Assembly (NCBI GenBank): GCA_963934795.1
Contig: CAWWAF010000008.1
Span: 1 to 62,720 of the forward strand
Source of the DNA: UBA8438 sp963934795
GTDB taxonomy: Bacteria; Acidobacteriota; Vicinamibacteria; Vicinamibacterales; UBA8438
Direction: 5' to 3'
DNA length: 62,720 nt
Part shown: positions 1 to 7,847 of the stretch, in pieces
Layout of the letters: the number at the start of each line of letters is the position of its first letter
Numbering within the stretch: position 1 is the stretch's first letter
Translations under genes and position numbers: made by a program
Notes under the pieces: model-generated
What the model was told of the DNA's origin: nothing
The model's database searches: none
Seen by the model: the letters and a program-made list of their open reading frames with translations, nothing else

Positions 1-240
1 CCGGAGCCTCAACCGAACCTCTCGGATGTCACTGGTACGGGCTCGTGGCGCTGACCGAGGCATGTGGAGTCACCACCAGCAGCTCGATTCTCGGCAGAGA
101 GTCCAGAAAGTATTTCACCGAGCTAGAGGGTGACCGGTCAGACCTGCGCCAAGACTTCGCCGATCTCGGGGGCGCGTGCCACCGAATTCCGCCGACCTCG
201 GCAGCGGAACCCGGGAAAGGCCCGGTTTCAGGGGAGAAAA
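1..240. other. No supported gene at the window's left edge
   Basis: An open plus-strand frame covers this stretch but runs straight through the tRNA-Arg gene on the other strand and shows no recognisable domain. I see no convincing gene, promoter or repeat. It could hold the end of a gene that lies mostly outside the window. Confidence 0.5.
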
Positions 241-317
241 TGGTACGCCCGGCAGGGCTCGAACCTGCGACCCTCGGCTTAGAAGGCCGATGCTCTATCC
301 AGCTGAGCTACGGGCGC
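241..317 (-). tRNA. tRNA-Arg (anticodon UCU)
   Basis: Read on the minus strand this folds as a full cloverleaf. The acceptor stem GCGCCCG pairs with CGGGCGT (one G-U), the D arm reads GCTCAGCTGGATAGAGC, the T arm carries GGTTCGAGCC, and the 3' CCA is encoded (241-243). The anticodon loop is TTCTAAG, giving UCU, which decodes AGA/AGG. Length is 77 nt. Confidence 0.96.
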
Positions 318-446
318 GTATCGGCGGGTCCTGTCCATCATCTTCTCACACACCGAACGGACGGGCCCGGCCGCAACGGGCCTGACGACTAGTCGAGCGA
401 ACGTGGCTAAGGTCACCTCGCGGAGCGGTCCGCAGGGGGTCGTATC

Positions 447-475
447 TTGACTGACCCTGACCCGACAGGTACGCT
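447..475 (+). promoter_or_regulatory. Candidate sigma70-type promoter for the DUF3500 gene
   Basis: TTGACT (447-452) and TACGCT (470-475) are separated by exactly 17 bp, which predicts a start near 482 and a leader of about 70 nt before the ATG at 551. The -35 matches consensus at five of six positions; the -10 keeps the TA...T pattern. Confidence 0.45.
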
Positions 476-550
476 CCGGATCGTAGTCCAACACCCATCC
501 GTCGGCGGACAATGGCGCGACACTCGGCGCCTCGACCCAGGGGGAAGCAC

Positions 551-1591
551 ATGGCTCGCAGCATCTTGAACATCGGTTGCCTCATCGTTGTGATGGGCAC
601 GGTCGCCTTCACGCAGCACACGGACGATCCGGCGGTGGCGATGACGAGAGCGGCCATCAACTTCCTCGACACGCTGACCGATGAACAGGAGCAGGCCGTA
701 CGGTTCTCGTTTGACGGCGAAGACCGGTTCGACTGGCATTTCATTCCTCGAGAGCGCAAGGGCGTGCCGCTGAAGGCCATGACGTCGGCGCAGCGCTCGG
801 CGGCGCTGGATCTGTTGCGAACCGCGTTGAGCGAAAAGGGGTTCACGAAGGCGGAGTCGATTCGACAGCTTGAACAGATTTTGTTCGTGCTGGAGGGCCG
901 CGACATCCGCGACCCGGATCTGTATTTCTTCATGATCTTTGGCGAGCCGGGCACGGGCAGCACGTGGGGCTGGCGCTATGAGGGGCACCATGTGTCGCAG
1001 AACTGGACGGTGGTGAATGGCAGCGCGGTGGCGGCCAGCCCGCAGTTCTTCGGGACGAACCCGGCCGAGGTGCGTGAGGGGCCCAAGAAGGGGCAGCGCG
1101 TGCTGGGCACCGAGGAAGATCAGGCTCGCGCGCTGCTGGCGTCGCTGACCATGACCCAGAAAGCCAGCGCGATGTTGTCGAATGAGGCCCCCAGGGACGT
1201 GCTGACGAGCAACGGACGCGAGGTGGCGATGCTGGACGACCTCGGGGTGTCGCATGCGGACATGGACGCGAGTCAGCGGGCCGCGCTGTGGGCCATCGTC
1301 GAGGAGTACGCGACGGCGCAACCGGCGCCCATCGCCGACCAGCGGCTCGCGGAGATTCGCGGCGCTGGACTCGACAACATCAAGTTCGGGTGGATGGGTG
1401 GGACGGCGCGGGGCGAGCCGCACTACTACCGCATTCAGGGTCCGACGTTTCTCATCGAGTACGACAACACCCAGGGTGAGGCCAACCACGCGCACAGCGT
1501 GTGGCGCGACTTCGCGGGGGACTTCGGCCGCGATCTGCTGGCGGCGCACTACGAGCAGTACGCCCACGGGACCGTCAACGCCGACGAGTAG
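551..1591 (+). CDS. Secreted DUF3500 family protein
   Basis: The 346-aa product begins with a signal-like stretch (MARSILNIGC, then a short hydrophobic run ending around residue 22), so it is probably exported or lipid-anchored; a Cys lies in the leader. The rest matches the DUF3500 pattern: an early FDGEDRFDWHFIPRERKGVP block, a GWRYEGHH block in the middle and a C-terminal EPHYYRIQGPTFLIEYDN block followed by NHAHSVWRDF. The biochemical function of DUF3500 is not known to me. A longer frame opens at 512, but the ATG at 551 has a GGGGGAAGC ribosome binding site and exposes the signal peptide, so I chose it. Its stop directly abuts the stop of the convergent phosphatase gene, with no room for a dedicated terminator. 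Confidence 0.85.
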   Translation: MARSILNIGCLIVVMGTVAFTQHTDDPAVAMTRAAINFLDTLTDEQEQAVRFSFDGEDRFDWHFIPRERKGVPLKAMTSAQRSAALDLLRTALSEKGFTKAESIRQLEQILFVLEGRDIRDPDLYFFMIFGEPGTGSTWGWRYEGHHVSQNWTVVNGSAVAASPQFFGTNPAEVREGPKKGQRVLGTEEDQARALLASLTMTQKASAMLSNEAPRDVLTSNGREVAMLDDLGVSHADMDASQRAALWAIVEEYATAQPAPIADQRLAEIRGAGLDNIKFGWMGGTARGEPHYYRIQGPTFLIEYDNTQGEANHAHSVWRDFAGDFGRDLLAAHYEQYAHGTVNADE

Positions 1592-2884
1592 TCAGGCCTC
1601 GTCGTCGGTGGCTTTGAGGACGAGCAGCGTGCGGTCGTCCTGGCTGCCGAACGAGAAGGTGCGGACGTCTTGCATGACGTGCCCACAGATATCCTCAGCC
1701 GGCTCGGTGCGAGAGGCTTCGAGCGTGGAGACCAAGCGCCCCCGACCATAGTGGTTGTCGCGCGCGTCGCTCGATTCGACGATGCCGTCGGTGTAGAGCA
1801 CAAACATGTCGCCGACGTCGAGCGCCGCGACCCCCTCGAAATAGCGCGGCGACTCGAACATACCCAGTGGGACGCCACCACTGCGCAACTCCTCGACATC
1901 GCCATTCGCGCGCAACACGATCGGGGGCTGGTGCCCGGCGTTGACATAGATCATGCGCCGTGACTGCACGTCCAGGACCGCGTAGAACAGCGTGACATAT
2001 TTCCCCTCTTCCACCGAGTCGTGGAAGAAGCGATTGGCGCGGCGCATGACCGCCCGCGTGGCCAATTCCCGCCCGACGAGGGCATACATCGATGCTCGGA
2101 TGGCCGAGACGAGCAACGCCGCGCCGATGCCCTTGCCGACCACGTCGGCGATGACAATGCCCCAGCGGTCATCGGGGAGCGGAATGAATTCGTAGTAGTC
2201 GCCGCCGACCTCGAACGAGGCCTCGTTGACGCCCGCCACGTCGAAGCCCTGCAGCGCGGGGATGGTGCGTGGAATGAGGTCTTCCATCACCTGCCGGGCG
2301 ACAAGCAGGTCACTGTCGATACGTCGCTTCTCTCGTAACTCTTCCTTGAGCCGAGCCCGCTCGATGGTACCGGCGACGACCGTGCCCAGCAGCTGCAACA
2401 TCTCGACGGCGTCCGCGGCGAATGCGCCGCTGCGGGTCGAATGCACTTCGATGGCGCCCATCACCACGCCGTGGGGGCCGATCACCGGCACCACGAGACA
2501 AGAGACGAACCCGAAGCCGACCGCGGCAGGATCGTCGGCGGTGCAGTTGGTCGCCACCGGCTCGCCGAGCTCGATGGCGCGTGCCACCGACCCGTGCTTC
2601 TCGATCGGGTCACGGCGACCGGGTGGTGGTCCGCCCTCGCCACGCCAGAGCCAATGGAGGACCCGGCGGTTGGACCGACCCAAGACGTAGACACCGGCGG
2701 CATCGAAGGGCACCAGCGGCGCCACCCCGTCCAGCAGGCCGTTCAGACTGACGTCGACATCCCGGGACTCGGTCGACAATCGATACGCATTGACGACGAC
2801 GCGGACGGCGTGCAGGACCTCGGCCGTGACCGAAATCGGCGGGGTGTGCGGTGCATCAACGGGACCCGGCGGCGGTGTGGACAT
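1592..2884 (-). CDS. GAF domain / SpoIIE-type PP2C serine phosphatase (RsbU-like)
   Basis: A 430-aa cytoplasmic regulator. Residues about 45-180 form a GAF-like sensor domain, residues about 180-200 a linker helix, and about 200-427 a SpoIIE/PP2C phosphatase. Metal-ligand motifs are visible: EVGGDYYEF, then DVVGKGIGAALL, and YTDGIVE near the end. Such proteins usually dephosphorylate an anti-sigma-factor antagonist in a partner-switching pathway. No anti-sigma factor or STAS protein lies next to it, so its target is unknown. The ATG at 2884 is preceded by a TAGAAT hexamer 9 nt upstream, so the transcript may have almost no leader. The stop codon abuts that of the DUF3500 gene. Confidence 0.9.
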   Translation of the reverse strand: MSTPPPGPVDAPHTPPISVTAEVLHAVRVVVNAYRLSTESRDVDVSLNGLLDGVAPLVPFDAAGVYVLGRSNRRVLHWLWRGEGGPPPGRRDPIEKHGSVARAIELGEPVATNCTADDPAAVGFGFVSCLVVPVIGPHGVVMGAIEVHSTRSGAFAADAVEMLQLLGTVVAGTIERARLKEELREKRRIDSDLLVARQVMEDLIPRTIPALQGFDVAGVNEASFEVGGDYYEFIPLPDDRWGIVIADVVGKGIGAALLVSAIRASMYALVGRELATRAVMRRANRFFHDSVEEGKYVTLFYAVLDVQSRRMIYVNAGHQPPIVLRANGDVEELRSGGVPLGMFESPRYFEGVAALDVGDMFVLYTDGIVESSDARDNHYGRGRLVSTLEASRTEPAEDICGHVMQDVRTFSFGSQDDRTLLVLKATDDEA

Positions 2885-3155
2885 TGGCTTCCAATTCTAT
2901 CGCGGGCGGACGGACCAGCCGCTACCGTCCGTGTGCGGGTACTCCGCCCCGCACGAACAGCGCGATCCGATCGACACCGTCACCCGGCGGTACTGAGGCC
3001 CACTGGTCTGTTGACAGTGGACGACACGGAGGGTCGCCGCATAGAATGAAGAGGCTGTTTTCGGTTCGGCTCATGGCAGTTCAACATGGCACCCGATCAA
3101 ACCGCATCAACAGAAACGACGTAAGCGGTTTTCATTCAGCACGTTAGCACTCTGT
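2885..3155. other. Intergenic region upstream of tRNA-His
   Basis: No gene is supported. A hairpin of seven perfect pairs (AAACCGC at 3099-3105 with GCGGTTT at 3125-3131, 19-nt loop) precedes tRNA-His. Its 3' arm ends in TTTT, so it might be a weak terminator, but no plus-strand gene lies upstream of it. Confidence 0.4.
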
Positions 3156-3232
3156 GGTGGGTGTAGCTCAATTGGTAGAGCGCCGGACTGTGGCTCCGGA
3201 TGTTGCGGGTTCAATCCCCGTCACTCACCCCA
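3156..3232 (+). tRNA. tRNA-His (anticodon GUG)
   Basis: Cloverleaf with acceptor stem GTGGGTG pairing with CACTCAC, the tRNA-His-specific extra 5' G (3156) opposite a C discriminator (3229), anticodon loop CTGTGGC giving GUG, T arm GGGTTCAATCC, and an encoded 3' CCA (3230-3232). The G-1:C73 pair is the known identity element for histidyl-tRNA synthetase. Confidence 0.96.
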
Positions 3233-3288
3233 ACCTCAACAATCCATATCAGTGACCGTCGCGTGCGTCGCGACAGCTGTGGCGCGGG

Positions 3289-4182
3289 CTACAGCTCCCC
3301 GAACCACGTGCGCAGCGCGCGGCCGATCGCGTGGGGCTGGTCCTCCTGCACGAAATGGAGCCCGGGACCAATATCCACACAGGTCAGTGACTGGATGTGT
3401 TCCCGGCACCACGCGACCATGTCGGCTCGCAGGATGGCGCCCGGAGTGGCGTACAGCAACAGTTTCGGAACGTCCGACCGCTGCAGCCAGTCGGCATACG
3501 CCTGCACCACCTCAGCGACATCGGCCGGCTCGCCATCGAGCGGAATCTCGTTGGGCCAGCGCCAGAGCGGTTTCCGGCTGGGCGGGTCGAGATACGGGGC
3601 CCGGTAGGTGTCCATCTCGGCCGCCGTCAGATCCCGCTGGATGGCACCCGGCAGCACGCGTTCGACAAACATGTGCTGGTTCACGATCAGATCCCAGCCC
3701 ACCTCAGGCGTGCGGAACTGTCGAAACAGGTCCCTTACGCTGCCGGGCCAGTCCTCCCAGGTCAGCGGACGCACCACCGCCTCCATGAAGGCGACGCCCT
3801 TCACGTTCGCCTCGTGCCGGCGTGCGTAGTGAAACCCCAAGGCCGAACCCCAGTCGTGAATGACCAGCGTGAGGCGCTCGAGTTCCAGCGCCTCGATGAA
3901 CCCGTCGAGATACCGCACGTGGTCGGTCAGTCGATACTCGAGGTCCGGCTTGTCGGACTGCCCCATACCGATCAGGTCGACCGCGATGCACCGGGCGTCC
4001 GCCGCCAGATGCGGCATGACGTTGCGCCACAGGTACGACGAGGTTGGGTTCCCGTGTATAAAGAGGACGGGGTCGCCGGTGCCTGCTTCCACGTAGCGCA
4101 TCCTGGACCCGAGCACCTCGACGAACTGCGAGGGATAGGGCATCTCAGCGGAAATCGGCTCGTCGTGGCTCGTGGCGGTCAT
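3289..4182 (-). CDS. dhaA: Haloalkane dehalogenase (HLD-II / DhaA-like)
   Basis: A 297-aa alpha/beta hydrolase. From the chosen start, active-site residues fall four positions after those of Rhodococcus DhaA: nucleophile Asp110 in HDWGS, halide-binding Asn45 (HGNPTSS) and Trp111, acid Glu134 (MEAVVRP), base His276 (LHFVQED). A glutamate acid in that position is typical of subfamily II. The family hydrolyses carbon-halogen bonds to an alcohol and a halide in the cytoplasm; the natural substrate is often unknown. A longer frame opens at 4272, but the ATG at 4182 has an AAGGAGA ribosome binding site and gives the family's normal length. Divergent from the lyase gene at 4292; convergent with nothing close. 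Confidence 0.92.
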   Translation of the reverse strand: MTATSHDEPISAEMPYPSQFVEVLGSRMRYVEAGTGDPVLFIHGNPTSSYLWRNVMPHLAADARCIAVDLIGMGQSDKPDLEYRLTDHVRYLDGFIEALELERLTLVIHDWGSALGFHYARRHEANVKGVAFMEAVVRPLTWEDWPGSVRDLFRQFRTPEVGWDLIVNQHMFVERVLPGAIQRDLTAAEMDTYRAPYLDPPSRKPLWRWPNEIPLDGEPADVAEVVQAYADWLQRSDVPKLLLYATPGAILRADMVAWCREHIQSLTCVDIGPGLHFVQEDQPHAIGRALRTWFGEL

Positions 4183-4235
4183 CGGTCTCTCCTTGGTCGG
4201 ATCGTCATCGTATCCTGAGCCGTCCCACACACCGC

Positions 4236-4241
4236 TATAAT
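4236..4241 (+). promoter_or_regulatory. Consensus -10 box for the lyase gene
   Basis: A perfect TATAAT lies 50 bp before the ATG at 4292, predicting a start near 4248 and a leader of about 44 nt that includes AGGAG. The corresponding -35 region (TCCTGA, 4213-4218) is weak. Confidence 0.4.
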
Positions 4242-4291
4242 CGCCGTTCGAGCACCAGACGTCCGACCCCATTCCCAGGAGCCACTACCGG

Positions 4292-5158
4292 ATGCCGTCC
4301 CGTGTCTCACAGGTTCTCGACACTCACGGACCGCTGGTATTCCCCGGCGTCTACGATCCGGTATCCGCCAAGATTGCCGAGCAGGCCGGATTCCCGCTCG
4401 CGTTCATCTCCGGCTACGCGGTCGCGGCCACACTGCTCGGCGAGCCGGACCTGGGCCTGCTGACTCAGACCGAGATTGTCGAGCGGGCAAGGCACATCTG
4501 CCGCTCCGTCAACATCCCGATTCTGGTAGACGCCGATACCGGCTATGGGAACGCGCTGAACGTCGTGCGCACGGTCACCGAACTGATCGATGCCGGGGCG
4601 GCTGGCTGTTTCCTGGAAGACCAGCAGTGGCCCAAACGCTGCGGACACATGCAGGGCAAGCGGGTGGTCGACCGGCAAGAGTATTTCGAGAAAATTGGCG
4701 CCGCAGTGGAAGCGCGCGCGAACCGCGACTTCTTCATCGTGGCCCGCACCGACGCCCTCGCGGCGGTCGGCCTGGACGAGGCCCTGGACCGGGTGGAGGC
4801 CGCCCGGGCGGCCGGGGCTGATGCGACGTTCGTGGAGGCGCCGGGGTCGCTGGAGGAACTGGCCGAGGTGGGACGCCGGGCGCCAAAACCGACCGTGGCC
4901 AATATGGTGGAGCATGGCCGGACGCCGGTGGTGCCGCACGAACAGCTGGCCGAGATGGGATTCAACCTGGTGCTGTATCCAGTGACCGGGCTGTATGCGT
5001 CGGCGCACGCCTTGGCGGCTGCCTATGGTCACTTACGCACGCAAGGCACAAGCACCGGCTCAGGCGACCGGCTCATGGCGTTCGACGAGTTCAACGCCCT
5101 TGTCGGCGTGGACGAGAAGTACGCTCTCGCAGAGAAGTGGTCCACCCACCGCAAGTGA
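4292..5158 (+). CDS. Isocitrate lyase / PEP mutase superfamily lyase
   Basis: A 288-aa soluble TIM-barrel enzyme. The superfamily metal site is visible as DADTGYGN (about residues 79-86), followed by EDQQWPKRCGH at about 110-120. The KRCGH loop with its catalytic Cys is characteristic of methylisocitrate lyase and dimethylmalate lyase, as opposed to oxaloacetate decarboxylases that lack the Cys. So a C-C lyase acting on a 2-hydroxy or 2-methyl di/tricarboxylate, yielding pyruvate or a related oxoacid, is likely. No prpC or prpD is nearby, so a role in propionate use cannot be claimed. AGGAG at 4277-4281 precedes the ATG. The next gene starts 58 bp after its stop, with its own -10-like box. 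Confidence 0.85.
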   Translation: MPSRVSQVLDTHGPLVFPGVYDPVSAKIAEQAGFPLAFISGYAVAATLLGEPDLGLLTQTEIVERARHICRSVNIPILVDADTGYGNALNVVRTVTELIDAGAAGCFLEDQQWPKRCGHMQGKRVVDRQEYFEKIGAAVEARANRDFFIVARTDALAAVGLDEALDRVEAARAAGADATFVEAPGSLEELAEVGRRAPKPTVANMVEHGRTPVVPHEQLAEMGFNLVLYPVTGLYASAHALAAAYGHLRTQGTSTGSGDRLMAFDEFNALVGVDEKYALAEKWSTHRK

Positions 5159-5200
5159 CGCGGCGACCGCCGTGCGTCTGCGGACCCAGGGCACCAACGA

Positions 5201-5206
5201 TATAAT
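5201..5206 (+). promoter_or_regulatory. Consensus -10 box close to the coxD-like start
   Basis: A perfect TATAAT ends 10 nt before the GTG at 5217. If used, the transcript would start about 3-4 nt before the start codon, that is, with practically no leader. No good -35 hexamer is seen at the right distance. Confidence 0.4.
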
Positions 5207-5216
5207 TCTAACTCGC

Positions 5217-6137
5217 GTGCCAAACCTTCCCATTCCCACGTCGATTGACGCGTTGCAAACGCTGCTGCAACAGGAGCAGTACGTCGCAGACCGCGGTCTG
5301 GCCACCTCCGTGTATCTGGCCTTGACGCTCCAGCGCCCGTTGTTGCTTGAAGGCGAGGCTGGGGTCGGCAAGACCGAGATCGCCAAGGTGCTGGCATCGG
5401 CGCTGGGGACCGAGCTCATCAGGCTGCAGTGCTACGAAGGGCTGGATGTCACCCACGCGGTGTACGAGTGGAACTACGCGCGCCAACTACTCGAGATTCG
5501 GATGCGCGAGGCGGGGGATGCCGTCGACCGCGAGACGCTCGCGGCGGATCTGTTCGGGCCGGAATTTCTCATCAAACGGCCACTGCTCCGCGCGCTCGAG
5601 GCGCCCGACAACAGGCCCCCCGTTCTGCTGATCGACGAGTTGGACCGCGCCGACGAAGAGTTCGAAGGCTACCTGCTGGAACTGCTCTCCGACTACCAGG
5701 TGACCATTCCTGAGTTGGGCACCATTCGGGCCACCACGCGTCCCATGGTGATCATCACCTCGAACCGCACGCGCGAACTGCACGACGCGCTGAAGCGCCG
5801 CTGTCTCTACTGGTGGATCGACTATCCAGACTTCGAGAAGGAGTACCGCATCGTCACCGAGAAGGTGCCTGAGGCGCCGGCCCGACTGGCCGAGCAGGTC
5901 ACGCGGTTCGTACAACAGCTCCGCACCGCTGAGCTCTACAAGGTGACCGGTGTCTCGGAGACGCTCGACTGGATTGCCGCACTCGTCGCCTTGGACCGAC
6001 AGGAACTGGACCGCGAGACGATTGACCAGACCCTGGGGCTCATTTTGAAGACCCAGGAAGACCTGCAAGCGATCAGAGGCGAACAGGCGCACACCATCTT
6101 CCAGCACAGCCTGCTGCCCACCGCCGACCGCTCATAG
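5217..6137 (+). CDS. MoxR-family AAA+ ATPase (CoxD-like)
   Basis: A 306-aa single-domain AAA+ ATPase. Walker A is GEAGVGKTE (about residues 42-50), Walker B is LLIDELDRAD, sensor 1 sits in MVIITSNRTREL and an arginine-finger region follows in LKRRCLYWWIDYP. MoxR ATPases work with VWA proteins as chaperones that insert metals or mature enzyme complexes; the next gene encodes such a VWA protein 8 bp downstream. The pair resembles CoxD/CoxE, which mature the Mo-Cu site of aerobic CO dehydrogenase. No ATG occurs in the right place; the GTG at 5217 is the only sensible start because the upstream frame overlaps the lyase gene. The usual Shine-Dalgarno sequence is missing. Confidence 0.88.
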   Translation: MPNLPIPTSIDALQTLLQQEQYVADRGLATSVYLALTLQRPLLLEGEAGVGKTEIAKVLASALGTELIRLQCYEGLDVTHAVYEWNYARQLLEIRMREAGDAVDRETLAADLFGPEFLIKRPLLRALEAPDNRPPVLLIDELDRADEEFEGYLLELLSDYQVTIPELGTIRATTRPMVIITSNRTRELHDALKRRCLYWWIDYPDFEKEYRIVTEKVPEAPARLAEQVTRFVQQLRTAELYKVTGVSETLDWIAALVALDRQELDRETIDQTLGLILKTQEDLQAIRGEQAHTIFQHSLLPTADRS

Positions 6138-6145
6138 ACGCGCGC

Positions 6146-7354
6146 ATGACCGACACCCAGCCGACCGGACCAGACGGTCGCCTGTTTCACAACTTGCTGC
6201 ACTTTGGTCGCCTGCTGCGCGATGTGGGCCTCGACGCGCAGGCGGGACGCATGCTGGACGTGGCCGAGGCGCTGGCCCATGTCGACGTGGGGCGCCGCGC
6301 CGATTTCTACCACACGCTGCAAACCATGCTGGTACGCCGGGCGCAAGATCTCTCGGTGTTCGACTACGCGTTCCGAGCGTTCTGGCGCCCGCCCCGCGAC
6401 TCCTCGACAGCCCCGACGAGCCAGGCCGCCGACCAGATGACACAACTGCCTCCCGCGGAGGGGGGCGTCCCACCCAGCAGGCCGGCGAGCGACCCGACCG
6501 ACGCGCGCGGCGACTCTGCCCTCCGGCTCGAGCAAGTCGCCGCCCTGAGCTACGGCACCGGTCAGGTCTCGCGGAGCAAAGACTTCGCGACGTTCACCGA
6601 TGACGAGGTGGCGCAAGCGCGGGCCATGCTGACCTCACTGCGGTGGGAACTGGGTATCCGCACTACCCGGCGCTGGCAGGCGGGGCACGGACATGCCATC
6701 GACATTCGTCGCGCCGTGCGGCACAACCTCCGGTTCGGCGGCGAGCTTGTGGTCTTGCCCCGCCGCACGCGTCGTACACGAACGCGACCGCTGTTGTTGC
6801 TGTGCGACGTCAGCGGGTCGATGGAGCGGTACAGTCGGATGCTGCTGCACTTCGTGCATACGCTGGCCGGCGGGTTCGACCACGTCGAGACGTTCCTGTT
6901 TGCCACCACGCTGACTCGGGTCACGACCCGACTGAAACGTCGCGGGGTGGACGACGTGGTGCCGAGCTTGCCGCGCCACATCCCAGACTGGGGCGGCGGC
7001 ACCCGAATCGGCGACGCGCTGCACCAGTTTCACGTGGACTGGTCGCGCCGGGTGATGAGCCACGCGCCCGTCGTGCTGCTGATTTCAGACGGGTGGGACC
7101 GCGGTGAACCAGCGCGGCTCGGCGCCGAGATGGCGCGGTTGCAACGGAGCTGTCACCGACTGGTCTGGCTCAACCCGCTGTTGGGGTCTCCCCACTATCG
7201 ACCGCTAACCCGGGGCATGCAGGCCGCCATGCCGCATATCGATGACTTCTTGCCCGTACACAACCTGGCCAGTCTCGACGCGCTGGCCGCACATCTGAAT
7301 CACCTGCCGGCCCATCGGTCGGTCCGGCGACAGCCGTCGTCCACCCGGTCGTAG
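6146..7354 (+). CDS. VWA domain protein, CoxE-like
   Basis: A 402-aa protein with an N-terminal helical region (about 1-90), a low-complexity polar linker (about 90-120) and a C-terminal von Willebrand A domain. The metal-ion-dependent adhesion site is complete: DVSGSM (about 221-226), the Thr in GGGTRIGDAL, and the Asp in LISDGWDRG. CoxE-type proteins partner a MoxR ATPase, and the ATPase gene ends 8 bp upstream, so the two are surely co-transcribed. The linker (about residues 90-115) is rich in Pro, Ser and Thr. It lacks a signal peptide and should be cytoplasmic. The target enzyme is not evident; no molybdenum hydroxylase genes are in the window. Confidence 0.88.
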   Translation: MTDTQPTGPDGRLFHNLLHFGRLLRDVGLDAQAGRMLDVAEALAHVDVGRRADFYHTLQTMLVRRAQDLSVFDYAFRAFWRPPRDSSTAPTSQAADQMTQLPPAEGGVPPSRPASDPTDARGDSALRLEQVAALSYGTGQVSRSKDFATFTDDEVAQARAMLTSLRWELGIRTTRRWQAGHGHAIDIRRAVRHNLRFGGELVVLPRRTRRTRTRPLLLLCDVSGSMERYSRMLLHFVHTLAGGFDHVETFLFATTLTRVTTRLKRRGVDDVVPSLPRHIPDWGGGTRIGDALHQFHVDWSRRVMSHAPVVLLISDGWDRGEPARLGAEMARLQRSCHRLVWLNPLLGSPHYRPLTRGMQAAMPHIDDFLPVHNLASLDALAAHLNHLPAHRSVRRQPSSTRS

Positions 7355-7394
7355 GGTCGGCGTCCCGTCGCACAATGCTATTGTCGAAGACACC

Positions 7395-7847
7395 ATGAAC
7401 GTCACAGGCAGTTACACATTCGACGCGCCGGCTCAACAGGTCTGGGATCTGCTGCTCAACACCGAGGCCGTGGCCGCCTGCGTTCCCGGCTGCGAATCCC
7501 TCGAGCCGATTGGCGAGAACAAATTTCGGGCCTCATTGACCATGGCCATCTCCGCCGTGACCGGCCGTTACGAAGGCACCGTCGAAATGGCGGACCTGGT
7601 ACCGCCGTCGTCTTATCGATTGGTGGTGCACGGCAAGGGGAAACCGGGCATCGTCAACGGGGGTACCAACATCACCCTGACAGAGGCCCACGGCATCACG
7701 ACGGTGGCCATTGATGGCACCGTGCAGGTGGCGGGCACCATTGCCCGGGTGGGACAACGGTTGTTGGGCGGCGTCTCAAAGATGATGATGGACCGGTTCT
7801 TCAACTGCCTCAAGGCGCGTCTCGAACACCAAAGGACTGGCACGTGA
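7395..7847 (+). CDS. CoxG-like SRPBCC (START-like) domain protein
   Basis: A 150-aa single SRPBCC domain of the carbon monoxide dehydrogenase subunit G type: it opens with a beta strand and then VWDLLLNTEAVAACVPGCE, the typical CoxG signature, and ends with a long amphipathic helix. CoxG proteins bind hydrophobic ligands and link CO dehydrogenase to the membrane. Members usually carry a C-terminal extension with a membrane anchor, which is absent here. Its stop overlaps the start of the propeller gene by 4 bp (GTGA), so the two are translationally coupled. The gap to the coxE-like gene is 40 bp and holds a TATTGT hexamer 10 nt before the ATG, a possible internal promoter. Confidence 0.85.
   Translation: MNVTGSYTFDAPAQQVWDLLLNTEAVAACVPGCESLEPIGENKFRASLTMAISAVTGRYEGTVEMADLVPPSSYRLVVHGKGKPGIVNGGTNITLTEAHGITTVAIDGTVQVAGTIARVGQRLLGGVSKMMMDRFFNCLKARLEHQRTGT

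Noticed and set aside
45..392. 115-codon plus-strand frame at the left edge.
   Set aside because: It runs through the complete tRNA-Arg gene on the other strand and has no supporting motif.
5217..7847. Calling the coxD/E/G-like genes part of a CO dehydrogenase operon.
   Set aside because: No coxL, coxM or coxS is in the window; homologous accessory genes serve other enzymes too.
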